Translations under genes and position numbers: made by a program
Shown here: piece by piece, positions 25,155 through 34,832 of the stretch
Layout of the letters: each line of letters opens with the position of its first letter
Position numbering within the stretch: position 1 is the stretch's first letter
Origin: JASSUD01 sp031963415
Lineage (GTDB): Bacteria; Pseudomonadota; Gammaproteobacteria; Burkholderiales; Burkholderiaceae
Length of the DNA stretch: 64,000 nt
Assembly (NCBI GenBank): GCA_031963415.1
Contig: JASSUI010000001.1
Location: 2,480,001 to 2,544,000, forward strand
Direction: 5' to 3'
Notes under the pieces: generated by a model
Seen by the model: the letters and a program-made list of their open reading frames with translations, nothing else
The model's database searches: none
What the model was told of the DNA's origin: nothing

Positions 25155-25616
25155 ATGGAAATTATTTTGCTGAAAGATGTCCGTAGCGGCAAGCGTAGAC
25201 TAGGTAATATCGGTGACATTGTTAAAGTAGCGAATGGCTATGCTCGTTACTTATTTTCAAAAGGAGTGGCTTGCTTTGCGACGCCAGCAGCACGTGCAGA
25301 AGTGGAGCAGCGACGTGCAGAATTAGAGAAACAAGCTGCTGATGAATTACGTTTGGCGCAAGTACAAGGTGAAAAATTAGCTACCTTGACTGTGCAAATC
25401 TCGCAAAAAGCTGGAATGGGCGGCGTGCTGTTCGGCTCCGTGACTAAAGAGATGATTGCTAAATACCTTAAGGATCAAGGCTTTGCTATTCAAAAGTCAC
25501 AGGTTAGCATTCCTGACGGACTATTAAAAAGGGTAGGTGATCATACTGTGCAGGTTGAATTGCATGCTGACGTTGTAGTTGATGTTAACGTTTCAGTGCT
25601 TGGCGAAGCTGCTTAG
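25155..25616 (+). CDS. rplI: 50S ribosomal protein L9
   Basis: 153 residues. MEIILLKDVRSGKRRLGNIG and KVANGYARYLFSKGVA form the N-domain, then a long helix and a C-domain with GVLFGSVTKEMIA. GGAGAA lies before the ATG. Last gene of the cluster; a strong terminator follows. Confidence 0.97.
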   Translation: MEIILLKDVRSGKRRLGNIGDIVKVANGYARYLFSKGVACFATPAARAEVEQRRAELEKQAADELRLAQVQGEKLATLTVQISQKAGMGGVLFGSVTKEMIAKYLKDQGFAIQKSQVSIPDGLLKRVGDHTVQVELHADVVVDVNVSVLGEAA

Positions 25617-25660
25617 TTTTAACAGCAGCAGTTCGACAACAGTAATTTAATAAGATCTGC

Positions 25661-25704
25661 AAACGACAAAGACGGAAGCCGTAAGGCTTCCGTCTTTGTC
25701 GTTT
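25661..25704 (+). terminator. Terminator after rplI
   Basis: Perfect 20-bp stem (arm ACGGAAGCC with its complement), 4-base loop GTAA. The strongest hairpin in this part of the window. Confidence 0.95.
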
Positions 25705-25739
25705 ATACTTGCCGAAAATTGCTTAGCACCTGACTTAGC

Positions 25740-25966
25740 GCTGATTTAAAGTCCCTTTGACAATGCAAGCGATTGCAAAGCAATATAAGTAGAGAACTTC
25801 TGTAAAACCCGTTGCGCGGCAAGATGATCAATTAAGGCCGCGCCTTGCCGCGCTCTTGTACTTGTCTGCTGGCCCAAGAGGTTTTGAAGAGGTTCTCTAG
25901 CACTTTTCCTGAAGCACAATGCTACGTTCAAGACATTGAACAGCTTTTAGAAAATCACTTTGACCG
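25740..25966 (+). pseudogene. Possible decayed gene before dnaB
   Basis: In one frame the sequence reads MQAIAKQYK then stop; further on, in shifted frames, QDDQLRPRLAALL and FPEAQCYVQDIEQLLEN then stop just before dnaB. The patches look protein-like but no frame joins them. No homologue recognised. It could equally be chance coding. Confidence 0.25.
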
Positions 25967-27352
25967 ATGAACAACGTTAAACCCGACCCGCAGCTCGAAT
26001 CACTAAAAATCCCTCCCCACTCGATTGAAGCTGAACAGTCTGTACTTGGCGGCTTGTTGCTAGATAATGGGGCATGGGATCGTATTGCTGACTTTTTGCG
26101 GGAAAGTGACTTTTATCGTTATGACCATCGGCTGATTTTTCAGCACATTGGCAAACTTATTATGGGTGCGCGCCCAGCCGATGTGATTACGGTATTTGAA
26201 GCCTTAACTAATGCTGGACAAGCTGCTGATGTTGGTGGCTTGGCTTATCTGAATGCGTTGGCACAGAACACACCGAGTGCCGCCAATATTCGCCGCTATG
26301 CTGAGATTGTTCGAGATCGAGCGGTGCTACGTAGACTTGTGACAGTCGCTGATGAAATTTCTGGTGATGCCTTTAATCCACAGGGTAGGGAAGTGCGTCA
26401 GTTACTCGATGAAGCCGAGTCAAAAGTATTTGCGATTGCTGAAGAGGGCGCACGAGGTACGCAGGGCTTTATGGAGATCAAGCCACTGCTGTCACAAGTC
26501 GTTGAACGGATTGATACACTCTATCATCAAGATAATCCGAATGATGTGACGGGTACGCCAACAGGTTTTGTCGATCTTGATCGAATGACTTCAGGCATGC
26601 AAGGCGGTGAATTGATTATCGTAGCTGGCCGTCCATCCATGGGTAAAACTTCGTTCTCGATGAATATTGGTGAATATGTCGCCGTTGAATATGGTTTACC
26701 AGTGGCCGTTTTTTCAATGGAAATGCCAGGGACGCAACTTGCAATGCGTATGCTTGGCTCAGTGGGTCGCCTTGATGCACATCGACTGCGTACCGGTAAG
26801 TTGGTTGATGAGGATTGGCCTAAACTCACTCACGCGATGCAAAAAATGAGCGATGCGCAGCTGTTCATTGATGAGCAAGGCGCGCTTAATCCACTTGAGC
26901 TACGTGCGCGTGCAAGGCGTCTGTCACGTCAATGTGGACAGCTTGGGTTAATTATCATCGATTACATCCAGCTAATGTCATCCGCCTCTTCGGGCGAAAA
27001 TCGGGCGACTGAGATTTCAGAAATCTCACGCTCATTAAAAGGTCTTGCAAAAGAGCTTAACGTACCTGTGATTGCTTTGTCACAGCTTAATCGTAGCCTT
27101 GAGCAACGTCCTAATAAGCGACCTTTAATGTCTGACTTACGTGAGTCTGGTGCGATTGAGCAGGACGCTGACGTCATCTATTTTATTTATCGAGATGAAG
27201 TTTATAACCCAGATAGCCAAGATAAAGGCACCGCCGAAATTATTATAGCCAAACAGCGTAATGGCCCAATTGGCACTGTACGGTTAACCTTTTTGGGGCA
27301 ATATACAAAATTCGATAATTTCACCGGTTATTCAGAATTCAGTGCTGCTTAG
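25967..27352 (+). CDS. dnaB: Replicative DNA helicase DnaB
   Basis: Hexameric helicase of the replication fork. 461 residues: N-terminal primase-binding domain (about 10-150; PPHSIEAEQSVLGGLLLDN), then a RecA-like domain with Walker A GRPSMGKT (221-228), Walker B-like LIIIDYIQLM (about 325) and SQLNRSLEQR (about 367), DLRESGAIEQDADVI near the end. It lies just after the ribosomal cluster as in Burkholderia. Confidence 0.97.
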   Translation: MNNVKPDPQLESLKIPPHSIEAEQSVLGGLLLDNGAWDRIADFLRESDFYRYDHRLIFQHIGKLIMGARPADVITVFEALTNAGQAADVGGLAYLNALAQNTPSAANIRRYAEIVRDRAVLRRLVTVADEISGDAFNPQGREVRQLLDEAESKVFAIAEEGARGTQGFMEIKPLLSQVVERIDTLYHQDNPNDVTGTPTGFVDLDRMTSGMQGGELIIVAGRPSMGKTSFSMNIGEYVAVEYGLPVAVFSMEMPGTQLAMRMLGSVGRLDAHRLRTGKLVDEDWPKLTHAMQKMSDAQLFIDEQGALNPLELRARARRLSRQCGQLGLIIIDYIQLMSSASSGENRATEISEISRSLKGLAKELNVPVIALSQLNRSLEQRPNKRPLMSDLRESGAIEQDADVIYFIYRDEVYNPDSQDKGTAEIIIAKQRNGPIGTVRLTFLGQYTKFDNFTGYSEFSAA

Positions 27353-27481
27353 CCTGCCCTCCCAAAACTGTTACAAAAAGTATATTTAACTTGAGAAATG
27401 AGTTTTATAGATTGGTATGAGATAGAATGCGATGCTTTTTTTGATACCGTCTAATTATTTTATTATCACTCAGGGACTTGC

Positions 27482-28108
27482 ATGTTCAGTCGCTTTCTTC
27501 CCACCGAGAATAAATTCTTTGAAATCTTCAATGCTCACGCAGAGTGCCTCGTTGATGGAATTCATGAGCTAAGGCGTTTAATCGACAACCTTGGTGAAGC
27601 AGAGATTCATAAACAAAACGTGCAGGCAAGCGAAAAGCGCGCAGATAAGCTCACGCATGAAGCGATGGATCTGCTACACAAAGTGTTTATCACGCCATTT
27701 GACCGTGATGAAATCCATAAGCTAATCAGTACGATGGACGATATTCTTGATTTAATCGAGGATGTAGCCACCGCTATCTGGCTTTACGATGTGCAAACTT
27801 TACCGCCCGAAGCCCGCCAGCTAGTACAAATCAGTGTCGCGTGTTGCGAGCAAGTCAAGCTGGCCGTTGCGCAGCTTAATAATATGAAAAATGCGGATGA
27901 AATCTTAGCCATCTGCACTGAGATTGATCGACTTGAATCCGAAGCAGATAGTGAGTTGCGCGGAGTGATCTCTAAGCTTTTCCGTGAAGAGAACGATGTG
28001 AAAGCACTCATCAAATACAAAGCCATTTTTGAGTTGCTCGAAGAGGTGACGGATAAGTGTGAAGACGTCGCCAATATTATCGAAGGCATCGTGCTAGAGA
28101 ACGCATAA
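27482..28108 (+). CDS. DUF47/PhoU-like phosphate transport regulator
   Basis: 208 residues, all-helical PhoU-like fold. FSRFLPTENKFFEIFNAHAE and TPFDRDEIHKLISTMDDILD are typical of the DUF47 family, which sits in front of pit and tunes phosphate transport. The start is 17 bases upstream of pit's neighbour gap; the two genes form an operon. Its role is inferred from the family. Confidence 0.88.
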   Translation: MFSRFLPTENKFFEIFNAHAECLVDGIHELRRLIDNLGEAEIHKQNVQASEKRADKLTHEAMDLLHKVFITPFDRDEIHKLISTMDDILDLIEDVATAIWLYDVQTLPPEARQLVQISVACCEQVKLAVAQLNNMKNADEILAICTEIDRLESEADSELRGVISKLFREENDVKALIKYKAIFELLEEVTDKCEDVANIIEGIVLENA

Positions 28109-28125
28109 CCTGCTAGGAAACACTG

Positions 28126-29136
28126 ATGCCATCGATTCAATTGAGTATATGGGTAGTCGGGCTGCTAGTGATGCTAGCACTGGCTTTTGATTGTATGAAT
28201 GGTTTTCACGACGCGGCAAATTCCATTGCCACTGTTGTTTCAACCGGCGTACTTAAACCTCAACATGCAGTGATTTTTGCTGCGTTCTGTAATGTCTTTG
28301 CTTACTTCATCTTTCATCTAAAAGTCGCTGCGACGGTTGGGCGTGGCACCATCGACCCCGCTATTGTTGATCACTATGTGATTTTCGGTGCGCTAGTGGG
28401 CGCCATTGGTTGGAACATCATTACTTGGTACTACGGCATCCCTTCTAGCTCATCGCATGCGTTAATCGGTGGTTTGGTAGGCGCTGCGCTTGCCAAAGCT
28501 GGGCCAAGCGTACTCAATATAGCTGGTCTATTAAAAACCATTGCGTTTATATTTTTGTCTCCTCTACTGGGCTTTATCCTAGGCTCACTCTTTATGTTCT
28601 GCGTGTCATGGCTATTCTTCCGCACGCCGCCGCATAAAATAGATCGTCATTTTCGGCGCTACCAACTCCTCTCTGCAGGGCTATATAGCCTCGGGCATGG
28701 AGGCAATGATGCGCAAAAGACGATAGGTGTGATTTGGATGTTGTTGATTGCTGCAGGCTATACATCAAGTAGTCTACAGGCGCCACCGGCATGGGTCATA
28801 GCTAGCTGTTATGGTGCGATGGGTATCGGCACTTTGTTTGGCGGCTGGCGGATTGTGCGCACAATGGGACAGAAAATTACTAAATTGAAACCTGTGAATG
28901 GTTTCTGTGCCGAGCTTGGTGGTTCATTCACATTATTTCTGGCTTCCTTCTTGGGTATCCCTGTTTCAACAACGCATACCATTACCGGCGCGATTATTGG
29001 CGTTGGTGCGATGCAAAAATTCTCCGCCGTGCGTTGGGGAGTTGCAGGCAGCATTGTCTGGGCATGGATCCTTACCATTCCAGCATCGGCGTTAATCTCG
29101 GCGCTTGCTTGGCGTATAGGGCGAACGTTTCTGTAA
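28126..29136 (+). CDS. pit: Inorganic phosphate transporter (PiT family)
   Basis: 336 residues, about ten hydrophobic segments. PiT signature near the start (NGFHDAANSIATVVSTGVL) and again in the C-terminal half (SLGHGGNDAQKTIGVIWM), the duplicated motif of the family, with GIPVSTTHTITGAI near the end. Symports phosphate, usually with H+ or as a metal complex. Follows the DUF47 gene by 17 bases. Confidence 0.93.
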   Translation: MPSIQLSIWVVGLLVMLALAFDCMNGFHDAANSIATVVSTGVLKPQHAVIFAAFCNVFAYFIFHLKVAATVGRGTIDPAIVDHYVIFGALVGAIGWNIITWYYGIPSSSSHALIGGLVGAALAKAGPSVLNIAGLLKTIAFIFLSPLLGFILGSLFMFCVSWLFFRTPPHKIDRHFRRYQLLSAGLYSLGHGGNDAQKTIGVIWMLLIAAGYTSSSLQAPPAWVIASCYGAMGIGTLFGGWRIVRTMGQKITKLKPVNGFCAELGGSFTLFLASFLGIPVSTTHTITGAIIGVGAMQKFSAVRWGVAGSIVWAWILTIPASALISALAWRIGRTFL

Positions 29137-29166
29137 GCGCTGCTAAAATCTATTCATATCTACCTC

Positions 29167-29205
29167 AAAGGTCGTGATTTGCGTTTTTGTCAAACCACGG
29201 CCTTT
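29167..29205 (+). terminator. Terminator after pit
   Basis: Stem AAAGGTCGTG / CACGGCCTTT (one G-U pair) with a loop of about 19 bases. It is 30 bases after the pit stop. Confidence 0.65.
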
Positions 29206-29389
29206 TACGTATATGCAGCAAAGTTTATTACGGTAGAACTCGCAGCACGTTCTGGCTCATCGTATGAAATTAATAAAAGCTTTTTAAAAGATAAAATAAA
29301 AGGGCTAGTGCTCTGGTTTTACGTTAATCATGAACGAGGGCAGGTGGAGAAACTATAACTACAAAATCCAATAGGTGGCGCTTCCAAAA

Positions 29390-29460
29390 TTGACCTGTTC
29401 CCCGAAATTAGCCACATAAGCGAGTAGAATCTGTGATTTTTTTGGTCCTGTCCCAGTTTT
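29390..29460. mobile_element. Possible IS-end relic
   Basis: The stretch beginning TTGACCTGTTCCCCGAAAT, with CACATAAGCGAGTAGAATC after it, looks like the terminal repeat of IS3-type elements of Burkholderia/Ralstonia (from memory). No transposase frame remains. The rest of 29137-29554 has no gene. Confidence 0.3.
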
Positions 29461-29554
29461 AATAAATTTATAAACTAGCTGTACCGGAGATCTGCTTAGC
29501 CTTATATTTCAACCCTGTTTACTTTGCACTTCCTTATCCTAAACACAGATTATT

Positions 29555-30730
29555 TTATTGCCGTTGCCCGAATAACATATGACGCACTAGCATCCCTTTA
29601 AGGAGTGGCAGGCAGGAAAGAACAGTGAGTGCTTGCGCACGTAATCCACCCAAAAAAGCATATTCGCTTGTAAAAATGCGCGCTAGTTGGTCGGTCAGGT
29701 TAATCGTAAGTTGCCTATCAGGGGCACGGCGTTGTGCAAAAGAGGCGAGGGCACTTGGCGTTGCACCAAATTGCGCTAGTGCCTCGACGAGTGTATATGC
29801 ATCACGTAACCCAAGGTTGAGTCCTTGCCCAGCTACGGGATGTAACGTTTGTGCTGCATTGCCAATCGAGACCATTCGTTGATCGACAAGCGTCTCAAGC
29901 GCATTTAATGTAAGAGGGATCAGGTGCCGCTTGCTGAGCACTTGTAAATCCCCCATCTTTTCACCAAAGACAGCGTTTAATTCAGCAGCAAATTCTTTTT
30001 CGCTCAATCCAAGCCGACGTTGTGCCTGTTGCGGCTGACAGCACCAAACGAAAGAATAATCAGCCTCATGAGTCCCTCCGAGTGGCAAGAGGGCCAGCGG
30101 TCCTTCAAGAGTAAAACGCTCCCATGCAACATTAGGACGCGGCGCGCTAGCACTCACACTACCGACGAGCGCTACTTGCGCGTAGTCACGTGTGCGGCGT
30201 ATTGGAGTGGAAGTTGAGGCGAGCGGTGCCGTAGCACCGCCTTGTGCGTTGATTAAAAGCTGCGTACGGAGTAAGCGTGTTCCATCTGCATTTTCAACTG
30301 GCAGCGTGACATGATTAGTTTGCTGCGTAGGCGTGCCTGCGGTGGTAGCGCTAAACCAATGTAAATGACTGTTAGTCGCTTTGACTGATTGATTAAGCGC
30401 GCTCACTAGCGCTCCATAGCGCAGCACATAGCCTAGTGCGGGTAATTTGTATTCATCATGATCGAGCAAGGTGCGGCCGCAATGACCAGACTGAGAAATA
30501 TGAATACGTTTGATGGGTGTGACGTCGGTGGGCCACGCTAAAGGATTGAGTAACGCGTGACTACCATGAGATAAAGCAATGACACGTGGATCATGTTTGA
30601 CTTCTATTGCCGAGCTCGCATCAATCACTGCAACTGATAATGCGCGCGTAGCACTGCGTTGCGCAAGCCAACCGGCTAAAGCGAGAGCAACAGGTCCGCC
30701 CCCTACAATAATAAGATCAAAATCAACCAT
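29555..30730 (-). CDS. UbiH/VisC-family FAD-dependent hydroxylase
   Basis: Aromatic-ring hydroxylase of ubiquinone biosynthesis, membrane associated. 391 residues from ATG 30730; a TTG at 30772 would add 14 residues but ahead of the conserved start. FAD motif DFDLIIVGGGPVALALAG at the N-terminus, DPRVIALSHGS near residue 60, and GNAAQTLHPVAGQGLNLGLR (about 290), the second FAD motif. Which carbon it hydroxylates (UbiH versus a relative) cannot be told. It follows pepP, as in Burkholderia. Confidence 0.88.
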   Translation of the reverse strand: MVDFDLIIVGGGPVALALAGWLAQRSATRALSVAVIDASSAIEVKHDPRVIALSHGSHALLNPLAWPTDVTPIKRIHISQSGHCGRTLLDHDEYKLPALGYVLRYGALVSALNQSVKATNSHLHWFSATTAGTPTQQTNHVTLPVENADGTRLLRTQLLINAQGGATAPLASTSTPIRRTRDYAQVALVGSVSASAPRPNVAWERFTLEGPLALLPLGGTHEADYSFVWCCQPQQAQRRLGLSEKEFAAELNAVFGEKMGDLQVLSKRHLIPLTLNALETLVDQRMVSIGNAAQTLHPVAGQGLNLGLRDAYTLVEALAQFGATPSALASFAQRRAPDRQLTINLTDQLARIFTSEYAFLGGLRAQALTVLSCLPLLKGMLVRHMLFGQRQ

Positions 30731-30791
30731 GGCCGCGTAATTATTGAGTTGAATGTTATGGATGATGAACAAGCTCTTAGTGCCGATTTAT

Positions 30792-32180
30792 TTATGTCCC
30801 CCGCATAAGCGCTTCAATATCTTCTATAGAAACGGGTACATCGCGTGTAATCAATTCGCAGCCCTGTGCTGTGACAATGGCATTATCTTCAATGCGGATC
30901 CCTAGATCCCAATATTTCTCAGGCACATCTTCAGCAGCACGCACATATAACCCAGGTTCAATCGTTAAAACTATATTCGCAGCTAACTTACGCCAAGCAG
31001 GCTCTGTTTCAGTGTGCAAAGTTGAATGCAAACGATAATCGCCGCAGTCATGCACATCCATTCCTATCCAATGGCTTGTGCGATGCATATAAAAACGCTT
31101 ATAAGCTTTTTGCTCAATCACATCTTCGAGCGTGCCATGCTGATTCTTATCAAGTAAGCCCGTATCTAACATGCCTTGCGCGAGCACTTGCACGGCAGCC
31201 ATATGGGGTTCATCAAATTGTGCGCCAACTCGCACAGCAGCGATGGCTGCTTGTTGGGCCGCCAACACAATTTCGTAAAGTTCGCGCTGTGGCGCAGAAT
31301 AACGTCCATTCACAGGGAAAGTGCGAGTGATATCTGATGCGTAACCATCTAGCTCACACGCAGCATCAATCAGCACTAAATCACCATCATGCGCGCATTT
31401 ATTGCCAGCCGGATAATGCAGCACACAAGCGTTCGCGCCAGCCGCAACGATTGAATTATAGGCAGGCGCTTGTGCACCTTGGCGACGAAATTCGTAAAGT
31501 AGTTCAGCTTCTAACTCATATTCATGCATGCCAGGTCGGCACATTTGCAGTACACGTTTATGTGCTTGTGCAGAAATGAGTGCCGCTTGTCGCATCACGC
31601 TTAATTCATGTTCATCTTTCACCAATCGCATTTCATCAAGGATTGGCATAATGTCATGCATTGTCGGGGGAGTAAGCGTGATTTGGCGGTTTTGTGCTCG
31701 CACGGCTTTAAGCCAGTGGCGCACTTGGGTGTCTAATTGGCGGCACGTACCCAATGCATAATAGAGCGCTGGTGTTCCTTGCATTAGCTGAGGTAGCTGT
31801 GTATCAAGTTCGCCAATACAATAAGCGGCATCAAAGCCAAATATCTCAGATGCAGCGTCTGGCCCATAGTGAAACCCTTCCCAAATTTCGCGCTTTTCAT
31901 CTTTGGCACGGCAAAAGAGCACATTCTCAGGCTCATCATCCACAAAATTGGCATTTAAAACGAGAAAAGCATCGGGCTCAGTAAAGCCAGTTAAATAATA
32001 AAAATAGCTATCGTGTCGGTACGGATAATCGCAATCCCGATTACGGGTGCGGCTCGGCGCAGTAGGAATAAGCGCTAGGCCACCTCCTGCAGCACGCATG
32101 GCTTCTAGCACGCGGGCACGACGTTGGCGGTAAATATCTAATGTCGCGGTGGGAATCGCAGAGGGAGTCAGTGAATGCAT
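30792..32180 (-). CDS. pepP: Xaa-Pro aminopeptidase (PepP)
   Basis: Cytosolic metallo-peptidase that removes an N-terminal residue before proline. 462 residues from ATG 32180. N-terminal creatinase-like domain, C-terminal pita-bread domain with the metal ligands: the two Asp in LIDAACELDGYASDITR, His in MHRTSHWIGMDVH, Glu in LTIEPGLYV and Glu in GIRIEDNAI. All ligands are present. A longer frame upstream to 32234 is less likely. Confidence 0.93.
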   Translation of the reverse strand: MHSLTPSAIPTATLDIYRQRRARVLEAMRAAGGGLALIPTAPSRTRNRDCDYPYRHDSYFYYLTGFTEPDAFLVLNANFVDDEPENVLFCRAKDEKREIWEGFHYGPDAASEIFGFDAAYCIGELDTQLPQLMQGTPALYYALGTCRQLDTQVRHWLKAVRAQNRQITLTPPTMHDIMPILDEMRLVKDEHELSVMRQAALISAQAHKRVLQMCRPGMHEYELEAELLYEFRRQGAQAPAYNSIVAAGANACVLHYPAGNKCAHDGDLVLIDAACELDGYASDITRTFPVNGRYSAPQRELYEIVLAAQQAAIAAVRVGAQFDEPHMAAVQVLAQGMLDTGLLDKNQHGTLEDVIEQKAYKRFYMHRTSHWIGMDVHDCGDYRLHSTLHTETEPAWRKLAANIVLTIEPGLYVRAAEDVPEKYWDLGIRIEDNAIVTAQGCELITRDVPVSIEDIEALMRGT

Positions 32181-32438
32181 GATGAGTTTTTCGCTATGTT
32201 TGGGAACCTCTGCAAAATCTACTGTGCAAAGCATACCGACACAGACAGTACAGAAGTAGACTTTTTTCGAGGCGGTGTAGCGGTGTTATGCTTCTTTGCC
32301 GCATTTAATATACTGTCTGCGCAGACATGCCTTGCTGCAAGGCGTCGAGAGAAGGCTAGTACCTAATGTAAAGAAAGAATGCTTTGGTTGATCATCCTGC
32401 CAAACAAGAGATTTTTCAGAAGTTACTTTGCGTGCATC

Positions 32439-33182
32439 TTAAAATGTATTTCTCATAAGACGCAAGCGTGTTTCCAACGCTTGTAATTCTAAAGGCGTGC
32501 CAACGTTGGCCCAATAACCTGTGTATAGCTCGCCAGTCGCTCGCTGAGCGTTAATGGCTGCGCGGTAATAGGGAAGTAGTGGGCTGACGGTGCCTGAGGG
32601 AATCGTTTCAAACATCCGCGTATCGTAAACGCCGATATTGCCAAAAGTAAAACGCGGCCCATTTGCAAGCGAGAGACGGCCTCCATCTTCTTCGTTCAGC
32701 ACGAAATCACCGTTTGGATGGTAAGTTGGATTTGGCACCATGATTAGATGCATTTGTGCTTCACTGGCTTGCGCGATGCGCTGCGCATGAGGAATAAGCT
32801 GACGATAATCGTAATCAGTAAAAATATCGCCACTCACTGCGATGAAACTTGAAGCAGTACTATATTTTTTAAACAGTGGCAAAGCATGAGCAATGCCTCC
32901 CGCTGTTTCTAGTCCTTCATCTTCGGCAGAGTAATGAATTTGCACTCCCCACCGCATTCCATCACCTAACGTGGTCTCAACTAAATGTCCAAGCCACGCA
33001 TGATTAATGATGATAGCTGTGCAGCCGGCTTGGGCTAAGCGTTCGATCTGCCAGACAATCAACGGCTTCCCGCCTACTTCAAGCAATGGTTTGGGACACG
33101 TGTCAGTAAGCGGACGCATCCGAGTACCCCGCCCGGCGGCGAAAATCATTGCGGTATTAATGGAGGTTGAGGCGGTAATCAT
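32439..33182 (-). CDS. murU: N-acetylmuramate-1-phosphate uridylyltransferase (MurU-like)
   Basis: Nucleotidyltransferase of the cell-wall recycling route that makes UDP-MurNAc without de novo synthesis. 247 residues; starts with AMIFAAGRGTRMRPLTDTCP and the KPLLEVGGKPLIVWQIERL motif. In Pseudomonas putida this enzyme works after the AmgK kinase, and the gene sits directly downstream of amgK (4-base overlap), so I prefer MurU over mannose-1-phosphate guanylyltransferase. Substrate is inferred from context. Confidence 0.85.
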   Translation of the reverse strand: MITASTSINTAMIFAAGRGTRMRPLTDTCPKPLLEVGGKPLIVWQIERLAQAGCTAIIINHAWLGHLVETTLGDGMRWGVQIHYSAEDEGLETAGGIAHALPLFKKYSTASSFIAVSGDIFTDYDYRQLIPHAQRIAQASEAQMHLIMVPNPTYHPNGDFVLNEEDGGRLSLANGPRFTFGNIGVYDTRMFETIPSGTVSPLLPYYRAAINAQRATGELYTGYWANVGTPLELQALETRLRLMRNTF

Positions 33183-34234
33183 GGCAGCACCGCTTGAGTG
33201 GGTGCGCTTGTGTTGAGGGTATGCACTTCGAGCTTGTCAAGCAAGTGGGCAAGTGGCGCGAGTTCACTATGACGAGTAATAACGCTACGCAGATAAGCGA
33301 GAAAACGGGGTGCATCTTGCAAATAATGGGGCTTGCCATCTCGGTAATGTAGACGCGCAAAAATACCAAGGACTTTTAAATGACGTTGCACCCCCATCCA
33401 TTCGAGGTCCTCGTAAAACTTTGCAAAATCAGAGCCGACTGGAAGGTGCGCGGCTTGCGCTTTTTCCCAGTAGTTTCTGATGCAATTGCGTTCAAACTCT
33501 GGTTCCCAACTGATGAAAGCATCGCGAAAGAGTGAAACCACATCATAGGTAATGGGACCGAACACGGCATCTTGAAAATCCAATACGCCAGGATTGCGCT
33601 CAGCACACAGCATTAAATTGCGCGGCATGTAGTCACGATGCACAAAAACACGTGGTTGCGCGAGCGCTCGCTCAATCAGCTTAGCGAAGACCTGCTCTAA
33701 TGCATTGCGTGACGCTTCATCTAACGTAAAACCCACATGACGTTCAATATACCAAGTCGGAAAGAGTTCGAGTTCGCGTCGTAGCAAAGCTTCGCTATAA
33801 GGCGGCAAAACATTATCACGCGTTGCGCTTTGCCAGCGTATCAGGCTTGTCAACGCCTCCTCAAAAAGAGGGTGAGCCTGTATCGGCTGTTGCATGCTTT
33901 TTAATGCATCAAGGTAAAGTTTGCCCCCCAGGTCGGTCATCAGCATAAAACCACGTTCAAGATCACTTTCAAAAACCTGTGGCACATGCACGCCAGCTTG
34001 GGTAAAAAGCGTTGCGATATTAAGGAATTCAAGATTTTTTTCAGGCGGTGGAGCATCCACAGCAATTAAGCTAGCGCCATATTTGCCTTGGCTTGCAATA
34101 CGAAAGTAACGCCGCGTCCCAGCATCAGAAGAAGCAGGGGTGAGAGAAGGCAGATCAAGCTGGTAAGAGGCTGCGAATTCACTTAACCAATTTAAAAGTT
34201 CAGTGGTGCGAGGGGTAACAGAATTGAATGTCAT
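33179..34234 (-). CDS. amgK: N-acetylmuramate kinase (AmgK-like)
   Basis: Aminoglycoside-phosphotransferase-fold kinase. 351 residues. FVHRDYMPRNLMLC (about 207-220, catalytic loop) and GVLDFQDAVFGP (about 226-237, metal site). It phosphorylates MurNAc/GlcNAc at C1 in the fosfomycin-resistant recycling route. The gene lies between lptD (divergent) and murU, the order known from Burkholderia and Pseudomonas. Confidence 0.88.
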   Translation of the reverse strand: MTFNSVTPRTTELLNWLSEFAASYQLDLPSLTPASSDAGTRRYFRIASQGKYGASLIAVDAPPPEKNLEFLNIATLFTQAGVHVPQVFESDLERGFMLMTDLGGKLYLDALKSMQQPIQAHPLFEEALTSLIRWQSATRDNVLPPYSEALLRRELELFPTWYIERHVGFTLDEASRNALEQVFAKLIERALAQPRVFVHRDYMPRNLMLCAERNPGVLDFQDAVFGPITYDVVSLFRDAFISWEPEFERNCIRNYWEKAQAAHLPVGSDFAKFYEDLEWMGVQRHLKVLGIFARLHYRDGKPHYLQDAPRFLAYLRSVITRHSELAPLAHLLDKLEVHTLNTSAPTQAVLP

Positions 34235-34350
34235 CAGAAGTTAAAACCAAATCTAAAAACTTGCTCCTGGCCTGTAAAGAGGCAAGAGCAGACAATACGA
34301 TTGTATGGTACTAGCGAAAGTTCCCGTTATTGTTTTATCTAGTACTTGCT

Positions 34351-34472
34351 TAAGGAAGTACTGAATAAATCGAGAGCAATGCATGTCTTTGCTACCTGTA
34401 CATTAGCGGCTAATGTAAAAAAGGCAAGCCTTAGTTAGTCATCCAGCCACTCGCCATTATTCAGCGCTTGCC
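34351..34472. repeat. Palindromic element, type D (copy 1)
   Basis: Inverted ends TACTGAATAAATCG and ATTATTCAGCGC, enclosing an inner perfect palindrome TACATTAG/CTAATGTA. Same end motif as the element at 37235-37348. Confidence 0.5.
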
Positions 34473-34545
34473 TACTCTTTGCCGTGAGAGTTGATGTTGT
34501 TGCAAAGTTTATGTAGAGATTCCCTTAGTCTAAAGTGACTTGTCA

Positions 34546-34551
34546 TATAAT
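34546..34551 (+). promoter_or_regulatory. Possible lptD promoter -10 box
   Basis: Perfect TATAAT between the two palindromic elements, on the lptD strand. The -35 region is poor (CCTTAG at 17 bases). Confidence 0.35.
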
Positions 34552-34640
34552 GCTCGACTGTTTTTTCGCTTTTTTCTGGCGCTAATTTTGTTTGTCTAAT
34601 TAACTTACTCAGCACTCTCCTAGCTTGCCGAGTGCGCGTT

Positions 34641-34798
34641 AAAACCTGTTTACAAATTGTCTAAAAGTTCGTCAGCTGTGAAAGGGACTTAGGTGGGCCA
34701 ACCTTGCAACCATCTTCATGGACATAAAAGTATATGAAGATTGCGAGCACAGCGCGGCGCCGAATCACGGTCTTTTAGGTGATTGGTAGACAGGTCTT
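34641..34798. repeat. Palindromic element, type A (copy 1)
   Basis: Inverted 27-bp ends (21 of 27 match; outer motif ACCTGT, inner CTAAAAG). Inner part shares GTCAGC and the GATTGCGAGCAC/GATTCCGAGCAC stretch with the 57481-57624 element, so they are diverged copies. It covers the region in which a longer lptD frame begins. Confidence 0.65.
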
Positions 34799-34832
34799 AA
34801 TATGCCTGATTAGTGGGTTGCCGAGCGCACTT

